Origin: JBMDXB01 sp048594975
GTDB lineage: Bacteria; Acidobacteriota; Vicinamibacteria; Vicinamibacterales; 2-12-FULL-66-21
Direction: 5' to 3'
NCBI GenBank assembly: GCA_048594975.1
Contig: JBMDXQ010000007.1
Coordinates: 52,684-116,683 of the forward strand
Length of the DNA: 64,000 nt
Part shown: positions 9,901 through 20,079 of the stretch, one piece after another
How the letters are laid out: each line of letters starts with the position of its first letter
How positions within the stretch are numbered: position 1 is the first letter of the stretch
Position numbers and translations under genes: made by a program
Notes under the pieces: generated by a model
Database searches by the model: none
The model's input: the letters and a program-made list of their open reading frames with translations, nothing else
What the model was told of the DNA's origin: nothing

Positions 9901-10932
9901 GCGAGGCCGCGGCGCGTCCAGCTCTTCGCGCATCAGGCTGAAGAACACCTCGGAACTGAACTGGCTGCGGTACACATCCTGGCCGAAGGTGCGATAGCCG
10001 AAGTAGTTCGGCAACGCCGTGTGAACGCCGTATGACGGGTACGCGCCCGAGGAACACCCGTACTGCATCTCGACGGACACGCCCACATCCGACATCAGCC
10101 TCGCGACCGCGTCTCGCTCTGCGTCCGTGACGACCCCGGAAAAGCTGTCCGGCATCAGCGACCAATAGTACGGGTGATTGAAGTCCGCCGACACGTAGCC
10201 GTACCCGCTCAAGTAGTAGCTGTGCGACCCCGTACCCCATGCCGGGGAATTCCAGTACTTCATCACCTGCGCAATCGCCGTCGCGGTGCAGCCCGTGACC
10301 GCGTGTCCGCCGTTGCAGGTCAGCGGCGTGTACAGGTTGTAGGGATAGCCCTGGTTCCAACGGGTCGTCAGCAGCGGGCCCACGAGTCCCGGAGCTGCCT
10401 GCACGCCCGGTGAGTCCACGTCGGCGGCCGGCGCGCCTTCGGGTGCCCGCGCTCGCGGGCCACGGGTAAACTGCGCCCATGCGGCCGCGACCGGACTCCT
10501 CGCGTAGGCCCGCCGACTTGCTTCCACCCCGAGCGTGACGGTGTGCTGCAACAGGTGCTGGTAGGTCTGCCGGGTCTCCGGGAGGATCCACGACTCGACG
10601 GTGCCTGCCTCCTCCGCCCGCGCCGGCTCGAAGCTGGACGTGTCGGAATAGAGGAGGACGGGGCTGAAGACGTCGTCGTAGGCGATCAGCAGGTGCCCGG
10701 ACGGATTCACCAGCACGCTGTAGGCGAGCGGCATCCCCCGGAACCGCACGAGCGTGATCGACGAAATCTCGGGCGTCGTCGTGCCGTTCCACGTGCCGTG
10801 AACGGACACGTGATGTGCGATGAAGTTCTCGGCGACTTGACGCGCCACGCGGTCACCGACCGGCGCGGCATGCGCGCTCGTGGCGACAAGGAGGAGCAGC
10901 AAGGATGCGAGAGGGAGTCTTCTGAGTCGCAC
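6946..10932 (-). CDS. C10 family (streptopain-like) cysteine peptidase with FG-GAP/VCBS-type repeat tail
   Basis: A very large secreted peptidase of 1328 residues. The GTG at 10932 is chosen as start because AGGAAAG lies just upstream and a textbook signal peptide follows (RRLPLASLLLLLVATSAHA). A propeptide-like segment (VARQVAENFI) precedes the catalytic domain, which has the nucleophile Cys215 in TGCTATAIAQVMKYW and His359 in AGHAIVIDGYQ, the C10 pair. Around residues 435-760 are two fibronectin-like segments and a beta sandwich. The last 530 residues hold 12 repeats of the form DYDGDGxTDxAVFRPSxGxW, each with an aspartate-rich loop likely to bind calcium, as in FG-GAP/VCBS propellers; they probably anchor or orient the enzyme outside the cell. 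C10 family length is usually far shorter, so the tail is the unusual part. Confidence 0.9.
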   Translation of the reverse strand: MRLRRLPLASLLLLLVATSAHAAPVGDRVARQVAENFIAHHVSVHGTWNGTTTPEISSITLVRFRGMPLAYSVLVNPSGHLLIAYDDVFSPVLLYSDTSSFEPARAEEAGTVESWILPETRQTYQHLLQHTVTLGVEASRRAYARSPVAAAWAQFTRGPRARAPEGAPAADVDSPGVQAAPGLVGPLLTTRWNQGYPYNLYTPLTCNGGHAVTGCTATAIAQVMKYWNSPAWGTGSHSYYLSGYGYVSADFNHPYYWSLMPDSFSGVVTDAERDAVARLMSDVGVSVEMQYGCSSGAYPSYGVHTALPNYFGYRTFGQDVYRSQFSSEVFFSLMREELDAPRPRPMLLTVYTADYSAGHAIVIDGYQVVTTNQVHLNLGWGGSYTGYYDITNNWSTGGYAWATNTQIIQRGIEPGNLPVVAPGRPVLVSPAGLISTTTPTFRWIAVPEATSYTLTVARDGGDVTTYPYSSSVCSTSGTCSVTPATLTGASYHWHVTAGNAAGQGSASAELGFWASNPLVATTGVASAITQAGATLNGTVTPNGIPATAYFRYGVTGYTSTTPPQSVGSGWTSVAVSAPVSSLTCGTGYHVQLVATNSQGTVYGSDSTFFTAPCSGSQTAVYNSSYRAPLCGLVTGGCDSGTLLAGRDSLSTGPEPNQPNTLFSSCADGTSGSYQNDESIERIKVVTLDGAAFSAGRTVQVQVSVWAYGNDWLDLYYAADANSPNWTWLATQAVPSSGPRLLLANYVLPMGRRQAVRANFRHAGSQSTCSGGPYDDHDDLVFAVTDGGKPGSKDLNGDGGADLTVFRPSSGTWYVKAATGGFSLIDLSGTVAIPVPDDYNGDGIAEAALYQPRGGQWLIKGQPTVSWGAEGDVPVPADYNGDGRSDIAVYRPQDGWWYVLGQPRVQWGWPGDIPVPADYNGDTLAEIAVYRPATGTWFIRGVGSTQWGQPGDLPVPGDYNGDGASEIAVYRRLTGTWWIPGWAPIHWGLANDVPLAIDYDGDHRAEVCAYETATGTWKIYSPISGATWFVQWGAAGDVPVWAHPELLQPIAGDLDGDRITDLTVFRPSTGVWWTLTSSSHFASHGSALGGAAGDIPTPGDYDGDHRMDLATFRPSDEYWRIRTSSSEYTSELSIHWGLATDVPVAGDYDGDGVTDVAVFRPSTGEWYVLTSSSSFASYRVYAWGAAGDVPAPADYDGDGVTDAGLFRPSNGYWYILTSSSNFTSYVLQSWGAPGDIPVPADYDGDGLAVPAVFRPSDGMWYILSRHIAAGYRAVPWGASGDSPVAGDFNGDGQTDIAVYRPSNGTWYVLDQFEREWGAPEDVPATKWRQ
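6960..8560 (-). repeat. tandem coding repeats, 12 FG-GAP-like units
   Basis: The 3' part of the peptidase gene is made of twelve imperfect units of about 115 to 165 bases. Each encodes a DGDG-type loop followed by FRPSxGxW and a short strand. The units nearest the 3' end share an extra LTSSSxF segment and are closest to one another, suggesting recent duplication there. They are coding repeats, not a CRISPR array or satellite. Confidence 0.85.
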
Positions 10933-11493
10933 GATGCTTTCCTTTCGGCGACGAACTCCTGCTGGGCCCTGCGGCAAGCCTGGTTGATAGCGCACGCCCG
11001 GGAGGGCCGCGTGCCCGGATTCTGTCGGCGAGTATCCGCGAGGTGTAGCAACGTGTGCGCCGGTGCGTCCTCGTGCCGGCGCCGACTGGAAAAGACAACC
11101 AGGCTGCTCCTCAAAGGCTGCCCGAAGCACGACAACGACCGCCGGTCCGTTTTTGTCCGGCCGGAGGCTCCACGCCAGATGGCCTTAGATCGCTCGCGGG
11201 CAGACTTTCAACGGGCGTGCAGACACGCGGCTTCTACCGGCGACAGGAGCACCGTTGCCGAAGACCCGGCGATATCGACGGATTCTCGCTGGGGCGATTG
11301 GCGACATCGGCGAGTTCTCATTGCAGAATCCGCCGGACACAGCGTTCTTCCTCGCCCAGGGCGTGCAGGAACGTGACGCGACTGCAGGCGTCAAGGACGC
11401 AAAAGGACCATGTCCGCCCTCCGCGTCCGTCTGTCGCGCCGTCCGCGCACGGATCAGGTGTTTCGATGATCGTGCGTCGTTCCTCGAGGCCCC
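10933..11493. other. intergenic stretch with no supportable gene
   Basis: This 560-base stretch lies between the divergent-looking upstream side of the peptidase gene and the 3' end of the first permease gene. Open frames exist on both strands but none has a ribosome site together with a recognisable product. The part next to 10932 must hold the promoter and ribosome site (AGGAAAG) of the peptidase gene. Nothing else could be identified. Confidence 0.6.
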
Positions 11494-13938
11494 TTACTCC
11501 TGGCGCAATGCCGCGGCCGGATTGAGCACCAGGCCCTGGCGAGCCGCCAGGACGCAGGCGAGCAGACCGATGCCTCCGACCAGCGCGACGACGATGGTCA
11601 GGATCAGCGGATCGCGGGGGCGGACCTCGAAGAGCAGACTCGACAGAATGGAACCGACGGCGATCGCACCGGCGACACCAGCGGCGAGTCCGGTTGCCAC
11701 CGGAAGGAGCCCCTCGATCACCGACAGCCGCATCACCTGGCGGCGATCGGCACCAAGGGCGACGCGAATGTTCATCTCACGCCGCCGCCGGGAGACGCTG
11801 TACGCCGTCACACTGTAGACGCCGAGGGTCGCGATCAAGAGCGCCACGATCCCGAACACCACGAACAGCGTCGTCTGATAGCGACGACTGCCGATGGCGG
11901 CATCGACGATCTCGTCCATCGGTCGCACGTTCGCGATGGCGATTTCGGGGTCGACCCGCCAGACGGCCTGGCGGACGGCGCCGCTCAATGAAGGCAGATC
12001 ACCAGCGGCGCGGATGACGAGCGCGGCTCGCGTCCGGCTCCGGTAGGCATACGGGACGTAGACCATCATGGGCGGAGGCACGTCGAGGCGCGCCGGGTAG
12101 CCGTCCGCACAGACGCCGACCACCTCGAACGGTTTCTCCTCCGTGTTGCCGCGCGAGAATCGGCGGCCGATCGGATCGACGCCCGACCACATTCGTTCGG
12201 CGGTCCGCTTCGAGATCACGGCGGCGGTGGCCGCACGGGTGGCCTCCAGATCGGTCGTAACGAGGGACCGCCCACGCGTCACGGGGACGCTCAAGGTGCG
12301 AAAGAAGTCGGTCGACACAAAGCGGTAGTTGGCAAGCGGGATATCCCGTGGCGCCTCGCGCATGTCCTCAGGAAGAATCGCGTCGACCCACGACTCGCCG
12401 GTCAACGGCAGGTTCGAGGTCCATGCGGCGCTGTCCACGCCTGGCAGCGCGCTGACGGCGGCGAGGATCGCGCTGTACACGTCCGTCCGCGGCTGCCGCG
12501 CCGCATACCGGACACCGGGCAGCGTGACATCGGCGGCCAGGACGCGGTCCGGCACAAAGCCGCGATCCACGCGGAGCACTCGCAGGAAGCTGACCGCCAG
12601 CAGCGAGGTCGCGGCGAGGAGCGTCACCGAGAGTGCGACTTGAACCGCGAGAAGCGTCGCCCGTACGCGCCGCCCACCTCGGTCGCCGGTCGTCGCGCGA
12701 CCGGTCTTCAGCAGGACCTGCTGCACATCGCCGCCGGAGAGTCGCCACGCCGGCGGGATGGCAACGAGGAGGCCGGCGCCGACGGACATGACCGCGGCAA
12801 ACACCAGCACGCGGCCATCCACCGCGATTTCCGCCACTCGCGGCAGATCGATCGGCGCGTTTCGGGCAAACGCGGCGAGCCACACCTGGGCGGCGCCGAG
12901 GCCGAGCGCCCCGCCGGCACAGCCGAGGAGCAGCTGCTCGACCAGGACGTGTGACACGAGGCGGCGACGACTGGCGCCGAGCGCCACCCGTATCGCCACG
13001 TCTCGCGCACCGGACAGCGCCCGCGTGAGGGACAGGTTGGAGAGGTTCGCGCAGGCGATCAGCAGCACCGCGCCGATGGCGCCCAACAGGAGGACCAGGC
13101 CACGCCGCGCACGGCCGACGACCGCATCCATCAAGGGGTCGACACGGGCCGTCAGGCCCGGCCTGTGCGTCAGCGTCGCGGCGACGTCTGCCTGGAGGAC
13201 GTTCAGCTCGGCCCGCGCCTGCGCGAGCGTGACGCCCGGCCGCAGTCGGCCGATCACCGAGTAGTTGTACTCACCGTTTGCCGAGAACTTCTCGGCATCG
13301 ACGCGAAGGGGAACAAAGGCGTCGGGCACAGCGGTGGTGCCAGACAGTCGGCCGAGGCCATCACCGGTCGGGAAACGGAAGGTGGCATCGAGGACGCCGA
13401 CGACGGTCCACGGCACGCCATCGAGAACCGCGGCGCGCCCAACAACCGCGGGATCGGCACCGAACCGCTGGCGCCAGAGACGATCCGTGAGCACGATCAC
13501 CGGCTCGCGGCTGGCGTCCTCGTCGCGGGCGCGCAGCGTCCGGCCGAGCGCCGCCTGTGAACCGAGGACGTCGAACAGCGTCCCCGAGGAGGCGACGATT
13601 TCCAACTGAGCCGGATCGCCGGAGCCGGTCAGTGTCAACGGCGACGTGTGAAACGCGGCGAGGCTCTCGAAGAAGGTGGCTCGCGAGCGCCACACGGCAA
13701 CATGCCGCAGGTTGGCCGGAAGCGCCGGGTAGAGATGGACAAGCTCGGGGACGATTTCCTGCACGATCACGAGCCGATGCGATTCCCGATACGCCAGCGG
13801 TCGGAGCAGGACCCCGTTGACGACGGAGAACACGGCGGTGGTGGCGCCGATGGTCAGCGCGAGCGTCAGGATAACTGTGACCGAGAATCCGGGCTCGCGT
13901 CGAAGGCTCTTGAATGCGTCGCGGCACTGGAAGGTCAT
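11494..13938 (-). CDS. ADOP-type ABC permease (MacB/FtsX-like), 814 aa
   Basis: An inner-membrane protein with the duplicated architecture of acidobacterial orphan permeases. A first transmembrane helix (SVTVILTLALTIGATTAVFSV) is followed by a periplasmic MacB-PCD domain (60-260), an FtsX domain with three helices (about 285-420, containing DVAIRVALGASRRRLV), a second periplasmic domain (440-650) and a second FtsX domain (about 690-814, with MNIRVALGADRRQVM). It lacks the soluble N-terminal domain seen in some relatives. It begins 6 bases after the stop of the alpha/beta hydrolase, so the two are probably co-transcribed. No ATPase partner is present nearby; the transported substrate is unknown. 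Confidence 0.92.
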   Translation of the reverse strand: MTFQCRDAFKSLRREPGFSVTVILTLALTIGATTAVFSVVNGVLLRPLAYRESHRLVIVQEIVPELVHLYPALPANLRHVAVWRSRATFFESLAAFHTSPLTLTGSGDPAQLEIVASSGTLFDVLGSQAALGRTLRARDEDASREPVIVLTDRLWRQRFGADPAVVGRAAVLDGVPWTVVGVLDATFRFPTGDGLGRLSGTTAVPDAFVPLRVDAEKFSANGEYNYSVIGRLRPGVTLAQARAELNVLQADVAATLTHRPGLTARVDPLMDAVVGRARRGLVLLLGAIGAVLLIACANLSNLSLTRALSGARDVAIRVALGASRRRLVSHVLVEQLLLGCAGGALGLGAAQVWLAAFARNAPIDLPRVAEIAVDGRVLVFAAVMSVGAGLLVAIPPAWRLSGGDVQQVLLKTGRATTGDRGGRRVRATLLAVQVALSVTLLAATSLLAVSFLRVLRVDRGFVPDRVLAADVTLPGVRYAARQPRTDVYSAILAAVSALPGVDSAAWTSNLPLTGESWVDAILPEDMREAPRDIPLANYRFVSTDFFRTLSVPVTRGRSLVTTDLEATRAATAAVISKRTAERMWSGVDPIGRRFSRGNTEEKPFEVVGVCADGYPARLDVPPPMMVYVPYAYRSRTRAALVIRAAGDLPSLSGAVRQAVWRVDPEIAIANVRPMDEIVDAAIGSRRYQTTLFVVFGIVALLIATLGVYSVTAYSVSRRRREMNIRVALGADRRQVMRLSVIEGLLPVATGLAAGVAGAIAVGSILSSLLFEVRPRDPLILTIVVALVGGIGLLACVLAARQGLVLNPAAALRQE

Positions 13939-13944
13939 ACGGAG

Positions 13945-15492
13945 TTACTGCGCCGGGGTGGGGGCAGCAGGGCCGCCAATCCAGACGGCAATGCGATCGT
14001 CCAGGTAGCTGAAGAACGGATTGCACGTCAGCCGCATCAACGTATCGGAAGGAACGGACAGGACCGCTCGCTCACCCCGCGGACTGAGTACGCCGAGCCG
14101 GATCAGCGGCACCGCGCCCGCGGTTTCGTCCCGCCCGTAGACGGGATCCGACATCGGGAAGGGGATGGCGATGTGCGAGAGCGAGTACACGTCGCGTGGC
14201 CACGCCACGCCCAGCGGTCGTATCGCGACCGCGGTCGCGCCCGGCTCGACGGATCGTGCCGCGACCTCGAGTGAGCTTGGATCCACATTGGTCACCAGCG
14301 TTCTCCTGTAGCGCCGCGCCGAGGCGTCCGTCAACCGCGACAGCAGCGTGGCTTCGGACGCGCGGACGAACGGCGTCAAACCGGCGGCACGGTTGATGTC
14401 GAACACTACCAGCTCGGATCGCTCGTCGGCGACTACGTCGTACAGCGCGTGGACGACAGCCGGGGTACTGACGGTCGAATCCACCACGGACTGGAACGTC
14501 AGCAGCGGCGGCATCTGTCGCGCTCGGCCCGCGCCCGCCACCCGCGCGATTTGCCGCTGCAGGGTGGTCGTGAGTCTCCAGGTCTGCAACCCTGCGTTGG
14601 CGGCAAACGACGTGTACTTGAACGGGTTGTATTCGGGATAGACGTCCAGCCACCGTGCTTTCTCGAACGCAGGCACGAAGCCGAGCATACTGATGACGCG
14701 CGTCAGCCAGGCGAACGGCGCGACACCGATCATCGGCGAGAGGAGCACGAGGCGCGAAGGCTGCGGGTCGCCCGAGCCCTCCACCGCGTCGAGCGCGTAC
14801 TTCAGCGCCAGCGCGCCGCCGTTGGAGTAGCCCACCATGACCAGCGGCTTGTCGCGGCCGATCGTCTGCTGGACGGAACGTGCACCGAGGCGCACCGCTG
14901 CCATCCAGTCCTCCCAGGTGACGGTGGTCAGACCCGCGGGCACGGTACCGTGGCCGGGAACGCGTAAGGCCGTGACGTGGTAGCCCAGGCCGCGGAGGCG
15001 CTCGCCGATCGTCCGCATGCTGTACGGAGCATCCGTGAGGCCGTGCACGAGCAAGGCGCCGCCGACCGCAGCGCCAGCCGGCGTCAGAATCTGCGTGCGG
15101 TTCCAGTCGGTCCCGAGCCGTCCCGGATGCGAGTGGCCGTCAGGGTTGTACCGGTTGGCCGGTAGCTTCCAGCCCGGCTCGAGGCGCAGCTCGATCTCCT
15201 CCCGAACCATGCGGAAGGCGGCCTCCTCTATGGCGAGGTAGTCGTCCAGGGTCGTCTGCGGCGTGAGGTCGGACGCCTGAAAGTCTCTCGGCACGATGCG
15301 ATGCCACGGCTCGAGGTCGGGCAGGCGTCGGCGCGCGTCGAGCGCGCCGCCGAGGACCAGGGTGGCGAACACGAGCACCGCCGACCATGCAAGCCGCACC
15401 ATCCAGCGCCGCACCGCCCGGCGCAGGCGCTGCGCGCGCGGTGCGTCCGACCAAGGCGCGGCCTCCTGGCCGCGATCACCATGGCTCGTCAT
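13945..15492 (-). CDS. membrane-anchored alpha/beta hydrolase
   Basis: A protein of 515 residues. A basic N-terminus and one hydrophobic helix (about residues 32-50, LAWSAVLVFATLVLGGAL) suggest an inner-membrane anchor with the enzyme in the periplasm. The hydrolase core starts with GALLVHGLTDAPYSM (oxyanion HG region), then the nucleophile elbow GYSNGG; a charge-relay aspartate and histidine are probable but not certain (SHIAIPFP is the best histidine candidate). It resembles monoglyceride-lipase-like or S33-like serine hydrolases; the substrate is not known. It is the first gene of a probable two-gene unit with the permease downstream. Confidence 0.82.
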   Translation of the reverse strand: MTSHGDRGQEAAPWSDAPRAQRLRRAVRRWMVRLAWSAVLVFATLVLGGALDARRRLPDLEPWHRIVPRDFQASDLTPQTTLDDYLAIEEAAFRMVREEIELRLEPGWKLPANRYNPDGHSHPGRLGTDWNRTQILTPAGAAVGGALLVHGLTDAPYSMRTIGERLRGLGYHVTALRVPGHGTVPAGLTTVTWEDWMAAVRLGARSVQQTIGRDKPLVMVGYSNGGALALKYALDAVEGSGDPQPSRLVLLSPMIGVAPFAWLTRVISMLGFVPAFEKARWLDVYPEYNPFKYTSFAANAGLQTWRLTTTLQRQIARVAGAGRARQMPPLLTFQSVVDSTVSTPAVVHALYDVVADERSELVVFDINRAAGLTPFVRASEATLLSRLTDASARRYRRTLVTNVDPSSLEVAARSVEPGATAVAIRPLGVAWPRDVYSLSHIAIPFPMSDPVYGRDETAGAVPLIRLGVLSPRGERAVLSVPSDTLMRLTCNPFFSYLDDRIAVWIGGPAAPTPAQ

Positions 15493-15732
15493 CTACCGGC
15501 TCCGGCGACGCAGGTGCGTGTCTGGTCATCTCCTCGACCGTCTCTTTTGCACGTCTTCTATCGTCCGGGCAGCGACTTCGGGTTGCCAGGCGCGATCCGA
15601 TAACCAAAGCGACGTCACCAGGCTCTAAAGATAAGGCGAAGTGACATGTTGTGGTTGTGCCGCACGAAACTCGAACCTCAGTTGCTGCGCTCACGACGGT
15701 CGCGGAGCAGACATCTACAACGGGTCAAAGAT

Positions 15733-15761
15733 TTGATTCATTCCAATAATTGATCTACCCT
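15733..15761 (+). promoter_or_regulatory. promoter of the fur-like gene, leaderless, with AT-rich operator candidate
   Basis: TTGATT at 15733-15738 and TACCCT at 15756-15761 are separated by 17 bases. The predicted transcription start falls on or next to the GTG start codon at 15767, which would make the transcript leaderless. The spacer is strikingly AT-rich for this genome (TTCATTCCAATAATTGATC) and contains a weak dyad TCAnT...AnTGA, a plausible site for autoregulation by the Fur protein. In mycobacterial furA the transcript also begins at the start codon and FurA binds an AT-rich site there; the parallel is inference. Confidence 0.45.
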
Positions 15762-15766
15762 GCTGC

Positions 15767-16234
15767 GTGGCCACCGACCCGGCTGAACTGCTTCGTGCAC
15801 ACCGTATCCAGGTCACCGCCCAGCGGTTGGCTGTATTTCGGGCAGTGTCAGGTCGGCCCCACATCACGGCGGACGGGGTGGCCGAGGCCGTCAGGGCCGA
15901 GATCGGCGCCATCTCCCTCCAATCGGTATACGACGCCCTCGGCGTCCTGGTCGCCGAAGGGCTCATCAGGCGCATTCAGCCTGCCGGATCACCGGCTCGG
16001 TTCGAGGATCGCGTCGGCGACAACCACCACCATCTGATCTGTCGAATCTGCGGCCGTCTGGTCGACGTCGATTGCGCGGTCGGCTCCGCCCCCTGTCTCA
16101 CGGCGGCCGACGACGGGGGCTACGAGATCCACGAGGCCGAGGTCGTCTACTGGGGCCGCTGTCCGGAGTGCCTGGCTCATGTGCAGCCGCCATCCCGCTC
16201 GGACCCGACACGCCGACGCGGGCAGCCGGACTGA
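15767..16234 (+). CDS. Fur family peroxide/metal regulator (FurA/PerR-like)
   Basis: A DNA-binding repressor of 155 residues. The winged helix spans residues 8-75 (VTAQRLAVFRAV, then LQSVYDALGVLVAEGLI). A metal-binding dimerisation half follows, with NHHHLICRICGRLVDVDC and WGRCPEC; Cys92, Cys95, Cys132 and Cys135 form the structural zinc site. His32, His87-89 and Asp100 are in positions used by Fur/PerR for the regulatory metal. The start is a GTG at 15767. It lies 38 bases upstream of katG in the same direction, the furA-katG arrangement of mycobacteria and other bacteria, where the regulator senses peroxide or iron and controls catalase. PerR-type function is therefore likely but inferred. 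Confidence 0.9.
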   Translation: MATDPAELLRAHRIQVTAQRLAVFRAVSGRPHITADGVAEAVRAEIGAISLQSVYDALGVLVAEGLIRRIQPAGSPARFEDRVGDNHHHLICRICGRLVDVDCAVGSAPCLTAADDGGYEIHEAEVVYWGRCPECLAHVQPPSRSDPTRRRGQPD

Positions 16235-16272
16235 CAGCGGGCCGTCACCCCCACACGAGAGGTCAACGCAAC

Positions 16273-18510
<2,238 letters not shown>

Positions 18511-18741
18511 TCGTCGGTTCGGAGACGGGCGAAGCCAGCCCGACGCGCTCCAGCGAACGAGGAGGTCGGCCTCCGCGCCGCGCGGTTTCAGCCGGTTCAT
18601 CTGGAAGATCGACCAGGGGGTACGGTCACCGCCGTTTGCACGCAGCCTTGCCGATGGCATCGCGGCGTCTGCATCCTTGGCCGTGTTATGATCCGCCACC
18701 CCACAACGTCGCGGAAGTCCGCTCGCCTGGGAGGATCCGCC

Positions 18742-19785
18742 ATGAAGACCCGACCTGCGGTGTCCACTGGGTTGATTCTGCTCCCCCTCCTCCTCTTCTT
18801 CAGCCTGAGTGTGTACGCGCGGCAGGCCAGAGACCCGCAGCGCGACTTGACGGTTTCGTTCTCGTCGAAACACGACGGACAGCATCCCGGGTTCGTCTTT
18901 GGAGTCGTGAAGAACAACTCGACGAACGCGTATCCGTGTGTCCGTCTCGAATTCGATCTGGGCACCCGGTTCGATCTCCGTCCGCCGGGGCAGCCATCCA
19001 AGCACCTCGGTGTTCTGACCGTGGAGGTGCAGAATCTACGACCGCAGGGGCAGCGCGACTACGAGAAGGAGCTGCCGTTTCCTGCTGGATTGGGACTGAA
19101 ATCCGTCGGCGAATGCGCAGGGGAACCAGCACAGTCGCCCGCGCCGCCCGCTGCACGGCCGCCTGCGGCGCGGCCCCCCGTATCTGGTTTCCCTGAGGTG
19201 CTCTCGTTCACGGCTGCCCCGCAGCGGGTCCGCTCCGGAGAAGTCGTGACGTTACGGTGGCAGACGGCAAATGCCGACGAGGTGTTCGTCGGCGAGCGCA
19301 ATCCGGATTGGCCGCAGACCAGCAGGGATCCAATTCGGTCGCCGCAACGCGTTCAGCCCTCGGGCACCCTGCAGGTCCGTCCCGTCCGGAGCACGGCTTA
19401 CAGAATCGAAGCCAAAACGGGGGGCAAGGGGACATCGGAGGACGTGAGCGTCGAGGTGGTGGGCACCTGCGTCCTCACGGGACGGGTCGAAGGCAAGCGG
19501 CAGTTCTCGACAAAGGATGACCGAGGCCAGCCGTTTACGTTTACGCTGCGTGTGATGACCATGAGGGGACCTGACAACAGTCACCGGACCGAGCAGCTTC
19601 GGCCGCAAAGCCCAAACGCGGCGACCACCGCAACCTATACGTTCACCAACGTGCCCGCCGGGCAGACGTACAGGATTCAGCCCATGGGGGTCGTGTCGGC
19701 TCCGACCCACCTCGACGTCGAGTGCCTGCCCGGCCAAACTCACACGGTGCAGGTTTTCAGGATTCTGCGAGTGCGCGTCGACTGA
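18742..19785 (+). CDS. secreted protein with Ig-like segment, function unknown
   Basis: A protein of 347 residues. The start is the ATG at 18742, preceded by GGGAGGA, and followed by a clear signal peptide (TGLILLPLLLFFSLSVYARQA). Residues 30-120 form a beta-rich domain (VSFSSKHDGQHPGFVFGVVK), then comes a proline/alanine linker (PAPPAARPPAARPP), then a segment resembling bacterial Ig-like repeats (LSFTAAPQRVRSGEVVTLRW) and a C-terminal beta domain (TYTFTNVPAGQTYRIQP) like a carboxypeptidase-regulatory fold. I do not recognise the family. It stands alone between katG and the ispH-like gene. A periplasmic or surface role is likely. Confidence 0.65.
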   Translation: MKTRPAVSTGLILLPLLLFFSLSVYARQARDPQRDLTVSFSSKHDGQHPGFVFGVVKNNSTNAYPCVRLEFDLGTRFDLRPPGQPSKHLGVLTVEVQNLRPQGQRDYEKELPFPAGLGLKSVGECAGEPAQSPAPPAARPPAARPPVSGFPEVLSFTAAPQRVRSGEVVTLRWQTANADEVFVGERNPDWPQTSRDPIRSPQRVQPSGTLQVRPVRSTAYRIEAKTGGKGTSEDVSVEVVGTCVLTGRVEGKRQFSTKDDRGQPFTFTLRVMTMRGPDNSHRTEQLRPQSPNAATTATYTFTNVPAGQTYRIQPMGVVSAPTHLDVECLPGQTHTVQVFRILRVRVD

Positions 19786-20005
19786 GCGTTCAACAGGCGG
19801 TCGGAGCCTGCGAGGCACCTCGATTTCCTGTAGGCATTTGCGTATCCACACACCAACGGCCTGCACTTGCGGGCCTCGTCGTACTGCGCCATGAGCCGGA
19901 ATACGGCGTCGTCCGAACGTGACCGGCCCGACGGCGACAGCGTAGCTCCTCCTGCCCTTCGTGCTCTTCGTGGTGACCGTCGGCCCCGTGTAGCGTGACA
20001 GCCGC

Positions 20006-20034
20006 TTGACAACCCGCACGCCTTGTCATACCCT
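20006..20034 (+). promoter_or_regulatory. promoter with overlapping perfect inverted repeat, upstream of the ispH-like gene
   Basis: TTGACA at 20006-20011 is a perfect -35 and TACCCT at 20029-20034 a possible -10, 17 bases apart. The spacer and -35 are embraced by the inverted repeat TGACAA-N10-TTGTCA at 20007-20028, a good operator candidate because a bound dimer would block polymerase. The same TACCCT hexamer with a 17-base spacer is seen before the fur-like gene. The transcript leader would be about 40 bases. Confidence 0.45.
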
Positions 20035-20079
20035 TTGCGTTGTAAAGTTAACGCTGACGTAAATACACAGGAGTCCGCC

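Noticed and set aside
8600..10792. Long minus-strand frame of 730 codons inside the C10 peptidase gene
   Set aside because: It lies in another frame of the same strand, is low in hydrophobic structure and shows no family, while the overlapping frame has a full catalytic domain and signal peptide.
11255..11818. Plus-strand frame of 187 codons before and across the end of the first permease
   Set aside because: Its second half opposes the permease, and the first 50 codons lack a ribosome site or recognisable motif.
18540..18600. GGAGGTCGGCCTCC after katG as a terminator
   Set aside because: The stem is only five base pairs and no T-run follows.
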